Below, in pieces: positions 32,645-37,920 of a stretch of 37,920 bases of DNA. Under the pieces are notes generated by a model. The model was given only the letters and a program-made list of their open reading frames with translations. It searched no databases and was not told where the DNA came from. The DNA is from an uncultured Oribacterium sp. Its GTDB lineage: Bacteria; Bacillota; Clostridia; Lachnospirales; Lachnospiraceae. The stretch is taken from the NCBI GenBank assembly GCA_900770445.1, contig CAAGKO010000026.1:1-37920 (forward strand), read 5' to 3'. A program made the position numbers and the translations under genes. Position 1 is the stretch's first letter. Each line of letters opens with the position of its first letter.

Positions 32645-34599
32645 TGACCTGGACCGAATTCAGGAACCGTTTTTCCATACAACTGAATCAGCAGCAGGAG
32701 AGCGCCGTGCAGTCCGTCGAGGGTCCGGTGCTCCTTCTGGCGGTGCCGGGCTCGGGAAAAACGACCGTGCTCGTGACGCGACTCGGCTACATGATTTTCT
32801 GTAAGGGCATCGCGCCGGAGCGGATCCTGACGGTGACCTATACGGTGGCGGCGACGAAGGACATGGCGGCGCGCTTCGCACGCTGTTTCGGAGCGGAGAT
32901 GGCGGAGCGGCTCGAGTTCCGCACCATCAATGGCATCTGTGCCCGCGTGATCCAGTACTGCAGCTGGAAGAGCGGTCGTACCGCATTTTCGCTGCTCACC
33001 GATGAGAAGCGCATCGCGGCGATGCTTGCCGGTATCTATCAACGCATCGAGCACAGCTATCCGACGGAGAGTGACCTGCAGAATGTCCGTACGCTCATCA
33101 CCTTCATCAAGAACCGTATGCTGAGTGAGGAGGAAATCCGGGCGCTCGAAAAGGACGCGGAGATCCAGCTTCTTCGGATCTATAAGGCGTACAATGCTGA
33201 GCTCCGGGAGCATCAGCTCATGGATTACGACGACCAGATGGTCTATGCCTATACCATGCTGCAGCGCTTCCCATGGCTCCTCGAGCATTTCCAGCAGCAG
33301 TACCCGTACATCTGTGTCGATGAGGCCCAGGACACCTCGAAGATCCAGCACGCCATCATCGCCCTCCTCGCGTCCCGGACCGAAAATCTCTTCATGGTCG
33401 GCGACGAGGATCAGAGCATCTACGGCTTCCGGGCGGCCTATCCCGACGCGCTTCTCGAGTTCGAGCAGCATCATCCCGGTGCTCAGGTCCTCCTGATGGA
33501 AGAGAATTTCCGTTCGGATGCCAGCATCGTCCGCGCCGCTGACCGCTTCATCCAGAAGAACACCCTGCGCCACGAAAAGCACATGCAGCCTGCCCGACCG
33601 CAGCAGCGCGAGATCCGCGAGATTCCGCTTGCGAATCGGAAGGCCCAGTACAGCTATCTCCTGAAGGTGGCGGAGGACTGCACGGCTCCGATCGCGGTTC
33701 TCTACCGCGACCACGAGTGCGCGCTTCCATTGATCGACCTCCTCGAACGAAACGGCGTGCCATATAAGATGCGGAACGCCGACATTGGCTTCTTCACGAA
33801 CCGTGTCGTACTCGACATCTGTAACATCATCCGCCTCGCCGAGAATCCGATGAACAGCGAGCTCTTTATGCAGCTCTACTACAAGCTCGGCACGTATCTC
33901 CGCAAGCAGGACGCGCAGAGCATCGCGGAGATCAGCCAGCTCGAGGGCCTCTCCGTCTGGGACGTGGCGCTCAGGCACGGCGGTCTCAATGCCTATACCA
34001 AGGGAAAGGTCCGCGCCATCCAGACGCACATGCGGAACCTGCGGAAGGAGAGCGCCGGTCGCGCGGTCCATCGCATCGTCGAGTACATGGGCTACCGTGA
34101 GTATATGGAGCGAAGCGAGATCAAGGACACGAAGCTCGACATCCTCCGCATCCTCGCGGATCAGGAGGACAGCCCGAGCCACCTCGTCGATCGTCTCGAG
34201 GAACTCCGGCAGGTCCTGAAGGAGAAGCCACAGGAGCGGGACTGCCCGTTCATCCTCTCGACCATCCACGCCAGCAAGGGCCTCGAGTACGACAGCGTGT
34301 ATCTCCTCGACGTCATCGACGGTGTCCTCCCGGCGCAGATCCCGAAGGACCTGAAAAAAGCCGAGAAGTCTGAAATCGAAGCATATGAAGAAGAGCGCCG
34401 TCTCTTCTATGTCGGCATCACCCGCGCGAAGAACCAGCTCTACGTCTTCACGATGAAGACCCAGCACTCCGCCTTCTGCGATGAGCTCTTCCGGCGGACG
34501 CCGAAGAAGAGCAGCGTGAAGCCGGTCCCGACGTACAGCGGCACCGCACCGAGCAGCTGGAGCGGCTACATCAGTATCACCGGACGGAACCGGCGCTGA
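32644..34599 (+). CDS. UvrD/PcrA-type superfamily 1 DNA helicase
   Basis: 651 aa. All SF1A motifs are visible: Walker A AVPGSGKTT (33-41), motif Ia TYTVAATKDMAARF, Walker B DEAQDTS, motif III GDEDQSIYGFRAA, motif IV ENFRSDASIV, motif V STIHASKGLEYDSVYL, motif VI RRLFYVGITRAKNQL. An ATP-driven 3'-5' helicase is expected. It is shorter than PcrA (about 720-740 aa) and has no PcrA-type C-terminal tail, so it is likely an accessory paralogue. The ATG at 32644 overlaps the previous stop (TGATG); a GTG at 32641 is possible. Confidence 0.95.
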   Translation: MTWTEFRNRFSIQLNQQQESAVQSVEGPVLLLAVPGSGKTTVLVTRLGYMIFCKGIAPERILTVTYTVAATKDMAARFARCFGAEMAERLEFRTINGICARVIQYCSWKSGRTAFSLLTDEKRIAAMLAGIYQRIEHSYPTESDLQNVRTLITFIKNRMLSEEEIRALEKDAEIQLLRIYKAYNAELREHQLMDYDDQMVYAYTMLQRFPWLLEHFQQQYPYICVDEAQDTSKIQHAIIALLASRTENLFMVGDEDQSIYGFRAAYPDALLEFEQHHPGAQVLLMEENFRSDASIVRAADRFIQKNTLRHEKHMQPARPQQREIREIPLANRKAQYSYLLKVAEDCTAPIAVLYRDHECALPLIDLLERNGVPYKMRNADIGFFTNRVVLDICNIIRLAENPMNSELFMQLYYKLGTYLRKQDAQSIAEISQLEGLSVWDVALRHGGLNAYTKGKVRAIQTHMRNLRKESAGRAVHRIVEYMGYREYMERSEIKDTKLDILRILADQEDSPSHLVDRLEELRQVLKEKPQERDCPFILSTIHASKGLEYDSVYLLDVIDGVLPAQIPKDLKKAEKSEIEAYEEERRLFYVGITRAKNQLYVFTMKTQHSAFCDELFRRTPKKSSVKPVPTYSGTAPSSWSGYISITGRNRR

Positions 34600-34610
34600 G
34601 GTGCCGATTC

Positions 34611-34639
34611 TTGCATTTACGTCCCAAATAAATTATAGT
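34611..34639 (+). promoter_or_regulatory. Promoter of metG
   Basis: TTGCAT (34611-34616), 17-base spacer, TATAGT (34634-34639), 12 bases after the helicase stop. The leader is about 75 bases, too short for a T-box. Confidence 0.7.
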
Positions 34640-34720
34640 TAATAAGTTAATGCACCCACATACGGTGCCAGATCTATACATCAGGTCGCCTTCCATTCGG
34701 GCGCCCGGAAAGCGAGTATT

Positions 34721-36808
34721 ATGGAAAAGAAACCTTACTACATCACCACTGCGATTGCCTATGCATCCGGCAAGCCGCATATCGGAAACACATATGAGAT
34801 CGTCCTGGCCGACGCCATCGCACGATACAAGAGATTCCAGGGCTACGACGTCCAGTTCCAGACCGGAACCGACGAGCATGGCCAGAAGATCGAGGAGAAG
34901 GCCGCTGCGGCCGGCATGACACCGAAGGCCTTCGTCGACAAGACTGCCGGCGACATCAAGACCATCTGGGACCTCATGAACACCTCCTACGACAAGTTCA
35001 TCCGTACCACCGACGACTATCACGAGAAGCAGGTACAGAAGATGTTCAAGAAGATGTACGACAAGGGCGACATCTACAAGTCCGAGTACGAGGGCTGGTA
35101 CTGTACCCCATGTGAGTCCTTCTGGACCGATTCACAGCTCGTGGACGGCAAGTGCCCGGACTGCGGACGCCCGGTACAGAAGGAGCGTGAGGAGGCCTAC
35201 TTCTTCAAGATGAGCAAGTACGCGGACCGTCTCATGCAGTACTATGACGAGCATCCGGAGTTCATCCAGCCGGTATCCCGTAAGAACGAGATGGTAAACA
35301 ACTTTCTGAAGCCGGGTCTCCAGGATCTCTGTGTCTCCAGAACCACCTTCAAGTGGGGCATCCCGGTCGTCGAGGATCCGAAGCACGTCGTATACGTATG
35401 GCTCGACGCGCTCACGAACTATATCACCGGTCTCGGCTATGATGCAGACGGAAACAGCGACCCGATGTTCGACAAGTTCTGGCCGGCGGATCTCCACCTC
35501 ATCGGTAAGGACATCATCCGCTTCCATACCATTTACTGGCCGATCTTCCTGATGAGCCTCGACCTCCCGCTTCCGAAGAAGGTCTTCGGCCACCCGTGGC
35601 TCCTGACCGCTGCCGGCAAGTCACAGGAAGGCATCAAGATGTCGAAGTCCCGTGGTAACGTGATCTACGCCGACGACCTTGCGAAGCTCTTCGGTGTCGA
35701 TGCCGTCCGTTTCTTCGTCATCCACGAGATGCCGTACGAGAACGATGGTGTCATCTCCTGGGAGCTCATGGTCGAGCGTTACAACTCCATGCTCGCGAAC
35801 ATCCTCGGAAACCTCGTGAAGCGTACCATCTCGATGAGCAACAAGTACTTCGACGGCGTCGTCGAGGACAAGGGCGTGACCGGCCCGATGGATGAGGATC
35901 TGAAGACCACCATCCTCCAGGCGGTGAAGACTACGAGTGACAAGATGGATCAGCTCCGCGTCGCCGACGCCCTGACCGCCGTGTTCGACATCTTCCGTCG
36001 TTCCAACAAGTACATCGACGAGACCGAGCCGTGGGTACTCGCGAAGGATCCGGCCCAGACCGATCGCTTAAAGACCGTCATGTACAACCTCACCGAGGCG
36101 CTCAACATCGGTGCATCGCTCCTCGAGAGCTTCATGCCGGAGACCGCCGAGTCCATCCTTTCCGAGCTCCACGCCGAGAAGCGTGCCCTCGAGGATATGG
36201 ATCGCTGGGGGCTCTACAAGTCCGGCACGAAGGTAACCGACGCACCGGCGACCCTCTTCGAGCGTAAGAAGGAAGAGGACGTCATGGTCGAGGTCGAGAA
36301 GATCGAGGCGGCGCAGCGTGCACAGTACGAGGCGCAGCAGGCGAAGGATGCCGCCGCTTCCGGGGTCAATGCAGACGACCAGAAGGCAGATACCGACGCG
36401 GAAGACGACGGTATGCCGGAGGAGATCCTCGAGAACGGCGACTGCGCACCGGATACGACGATTGCGACACCGGAAGCGAAGCCGGAAATTACCTTCGAGG
36501 ACTTCGATAAGGTCGAGCTCCGCATCGGAAAGATCCTCCACGCAGAGGAGGTTCCGAAGTCGAAGAAGCTCCTGAAGCTCAGCGTGCAGGTCGGTGCCGA
36601 GACGCGCACGATTCTCAGCGGTATCAAGAAGTCCTACAAGCCGGAGGACCTCGTAGGAAAGCGCGTGATGATCGTCGCCAACCTCGCGCCGCGGAAGATC
36701 GCAGGCGAAGAGTCTCAGGGCATGATCGTAGCGGCCGAGGATAATGATGGAAACATTGCCCTTATGACCCCGATGGCGAAGATGCCGAGCGGCTGTCTCA
36801 TCGGCTGA
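34721..36808 (+). CDS. metG: Methionyl-tRNA synthetase
   Basis: 695 aa. Class I synthetase that charges tRNA-Met and initiator tRNA. The HIGH motif is HIGN (20-23) and the KMSKS motif is at 306-310. A single zinc knuckle lies at about 128-150 (CTPC...CPDC). The anticodon-binding helical domain follows, with an insert rich in Ala/Glu/Asp/Gln (about 535-580), then a C-terminal tRNA-binding (EMAP-type) domain from ITFEDFDKVELRIGKI to the end, used for dimerisation. The ribosome site is weak. In Bacillus metS lies near rsmI, which matches here. Confidence 0.98.
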   Translation: MEKKPYYITTAIAYASGKPHIGNTYEIVLADAIARYKRFQGYDVQFQTGTDEHGQKIEEKAAAAGMTPKAFVDKTAGDIKTIWDLMNTSYDKFIRTTDDYHEKQVQKMFKKMYDKGDIYKSEYEGWYCTPCESFWTDSQLVDGKCPDCGRPVQKEREEAYFFKMSKYADRLMQYYDEHPEFIQPVSRKNEMVNNFLKPGLQDLCVSRTTFKWGIPVVEDPKHVVYVWLDALTNYITGLGYDADGNSDPMFDKFWPADLHLIGKDIIRFHTIYWPIFLMSLDLPLPKKVFGHPWLLTAAGKSQEGIKMSKSRGNVIYADDLAKLFGVDAVRFFVIHEMPYENDGVISWELMVERYNSMLANILGNLVKRTISMSNKYFDGVVEDKGVTGPMDEDLKTTILQAVKTTSDKMDQLRVADALTAVFDIFRRSNKYIDETEPWVLAKDPAQTDRLKTVMYNLTEALNIGASLLESFMPETAESILSELHAEKRALEDMDRWGLYKSGTKVTDAPATLFERKKEEDVMVEVEKIEAAQRAQYEAQQAKDAAASGVNADDQKADTDAEDDGMPEEILENGDCAPDTTIATPEAKPEITFEDFDKVELRIGKILHAEEVPKSKKLLKLSVQVGAETRTILSGIKKSYKPEDLVGKRVMIVANLAPRKIAGEESQGMIVAAEDNDGNIALMTPMAKMPSGCLIG

Positions 36809-36875
36809 TGAATACCACGACCGGCGCGCAGCAGGCTGTGCGACCAGCTGCAACAACGCCCTGCGCAAAGGTCAG

Positions 36876-36917
36876 CGACGACCGGCGTGCAGGAAGCTGT
36901 GCTCCGGTCGTCGTTTA
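36876..36917 (+). terminator. Terminator of metG
   Basis: CGACGACCGG (36876-36885) pairs with CCGGTCGTCG (36904-36913), 18-base loop, then TTTAAAA. It ends nine bases before the next start. An imperfect direct copy of CGACCGGCG..GCAG begins near 36820. Confidence 0.7.
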
Positions 36918-36922
36918 AAATT

Positions 36923-37696
36923 ATGTCTACATATCAAAGTGTTCTAAAAAGCACCAGAAAAGGAATCGGACTGTCCGGTGGCATCTTGAAGCTCTTCGCG
37001 ACCCTCATGATGACCGCGTACAGCTTCGCTGTCGTTATCATAAAGAACGGCAAGCTCTACGGATACTCCGAGGAATACTATCAGATGGCAATCGCCACGG
37101 CGGAAGGGATGCGCTGGCTCCGGCTCTATGACATCCTTCATTTCTGTGGCTTTTTCTGTTTCCCGATCTTTGCATTTCTCTGCGTTGAGGGCTTCATCCA
37201 TACCTCCGACTTCTGGAAATATTTCGGACGCATGCTCGTGTTCGCGCTGCTGAGCGAGGTTCCGTTTGACCTCTGTATGTACAACGAGACCTATCACTTC
37301 GAGCTGCAGAACCCGATGCTCACACTCGCACTCGGACTTCTCGTGATGTATGGCATGAAACAGAACCGGAAACGCATAGAACGGAAGTGGCTCTGTGTCG
37401 TGGTCGGCTGTGTCGCCGCCTATATCGCACATCTCCAGTTCGGTGTGTTCGCGATCCTCGGCATGGCCCTCATGTATAATTTTCATAAGGAGAAGACCCT
37501 GCAGATCGCGAGCGGCGTCCTGACCACCGCCGCCGGCTCCGTCGGCGCCCACTTCCTGCCGGTCCTCTGCTTCCTGCCGATCGGACTCTACAACGGCGAG
37601 CGTGGCCGCCTCCACCCGAAGTGGCTTTTCTACCTCTATTACCCGCTCCACCTCATCGTGTTCTACCTGATGATCTATATCGGCGCTTTACTTTAG
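36923..37696 (+). CDS. TraX-like membrane protein
   Basis: 257 aa with about seven or eight hydrophobic helices. It matches the TraX/DUF-type acetyltransferase membrane family: LRLYDILHFCGFFCFPIFAF, FWKYFGRMLVFALLSEVPFDL and the C-terminal YYPLHLIVFYLMIYI. TraX proteins of this kind are thought to acetylate surface components; the F-plasmid TraX acetylates pilin. Here there is no conjugation context, so a chromosomal surface-modification role is likelier. The ATG at 36923 has no ribosome site and sits nine bases from the metG terminator, which leaves the start uncertain; an ATG at 36887 is upstream inside the hairpin. Confidence 0.85.
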   Translation: MSTYQSVLKSTRKGIGLSGGILKLFATLMMTAYSFAVVIIKNGKLYGYSEEYYQMAIATAEGMRWLRLYDILHFCGFFCFPIFAFLCVEGFIHTSDFWKYFGRMLVFALLSEVPFDLCMYNETYHFELQNPMLTLALGLLVMYGMKQNRKRIERKWLCVVVGCVAAYIAHLQFGVFAILGMALMYNFHKEKTLQIASGVLTTAAGSVGAHFLPVLCFLPIGLYNGERGRLHPKWLFYLYYPLHLIVFYLMIYIGALL

Positions 37697-37702
37697 AGAG
37701 TA

Positions 37703-37822
37703 GGTGTTTGCATCGGCAAACACCGGAGCGATATCCCACAGTGCTATGCACTGTGCCCGAAGGGCTAAAGTCGGATGACCACAATCCGACTTTAGGGGAA
37801 AAAATTAATGGGGTCTGACCCC
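37703..37822. repeat. Four consecutive hairpins downstream of the TraX-like gene
   Basis: Perfect inverted repeats follow one another: 37703-37711/37716-37724 (9 bp), 37737-37744/37748-37755 (8 bp), 37765-37776/37784-37795 (12 bp), and GGGGT/ACCCC at 37810-37822. One or more may terminate the gene, but a run of four suggests a repeat element. From 37823 to the window end nothing else is recognisable. Confidence 0.65.
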
Positions 37823-37920
37823 AATGTCGTCAACCCAACGTCAACTTAAGATTGGTTGCTAGAAGGATGATATCACAAAGGCGACGGAAAATTTGAATAC
37901 CAGCGAAAAATCTTTAAAGA

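Noticed and set aside
32638..34467. Long open frame on the minus strand opposite the helicase (about 600 codons)
   Set aside because: The plus-strand helicase motifs are complete. The minus frame is a product of GC-rich codon bias and has no ribosome site or family pattern.
34640..34720. T-box or SAM riboswitch before metG
   Set aside because: The leader is only about 75 bases and lacks the T-box sequence and a terminator/antiterminator pair.
37866..37920. Partial gene at the window end
   Set aside because: No ribosome site with an extended open frame is visible before the edge.

Overview
The window looks like a chromosomal segment of a Gram-positive, low- to mid-GC member of the Clostridia, most likely Lachnospiraceae-like. 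That assignment is inferred from gene families, Shine-Dalgarno strength and synteny, not from a database match. Evidence includes SigA-type promoters with extended -10 boxes, strong AGGAGG ribosome sites, a RicT/YaaT homologue, MecA, GdpP, a SipW-type signal peptidase, a lipobox lipoprotein and choline-binding-type cell-wall repeats.

Layout. (1) 1-1285: tail of a tRNA cluster (Asn truncated by the window edge, Cys, Glu) with a terminator, then a gene-poor stretch holding an 18-bp tandem palindromic array, a degenerate direct repeat and one small unrecognised gene. (2) 1286-6341: birA, a membrane-anchored acidic protein, a guanylate kinase-like protein, a divergent DNA polymerase III delta', ricT and a TrmN6/YabB-type methyltransferase, tightly packed. 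(3) 6419-11651: a six-gene secretion operon with overlapping stops and starts: an anchored surface protein, a SipW-like signal peptidase, two TasA/camelysin-like proteins with SipW-type signal peptides, and two unknown exported proteins. Its promoter is abutted by the same 18-bp repeats seen at 489-546 and predicts a leaderless first message. (4) 11725-13839: a DUF2156 protein, a GNAT acetyltransferase and a DUF951 protein. (5) 14053-20527: rpsF-ssb-rpsR, gdpP-rplI-dnaB, mecA and a DUF1858 protein. (6) 20668-28127: a TetR regulator divergent from an MMPL/RND exporter, a large secreted coiled-coil protein with a compositionally foreign middle, and a secreted protein with cell-wall-binding repeats. 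(7) 28330-37696: azlCD, rsmI (minus strand) with a structured leader, a lipoprotein, a GHL10-type glycosidase, a UvrD/PcrA-type helicase, metG and a TraX-like membrane protein, ending in a run of four hairpins.

In Bacillus subtilis holB-ricT-yabB-rsmI-metS lie on one side of oriC and rpsF-ssb-rpsR, gdpP, rplI and dnaC (replicative helicase) on the other (established knowledge). Here both sets sit in one window, with the fibre operon and exporter operon between yabB and rsmI. The best candidates for undescribed biology are the SipW/TasA-like operon with its 18-bp iteron promoter, the TetR-MMPL-secreted-protein operon with its mosaic coiled-coil protein, and the structured element before rsmI.
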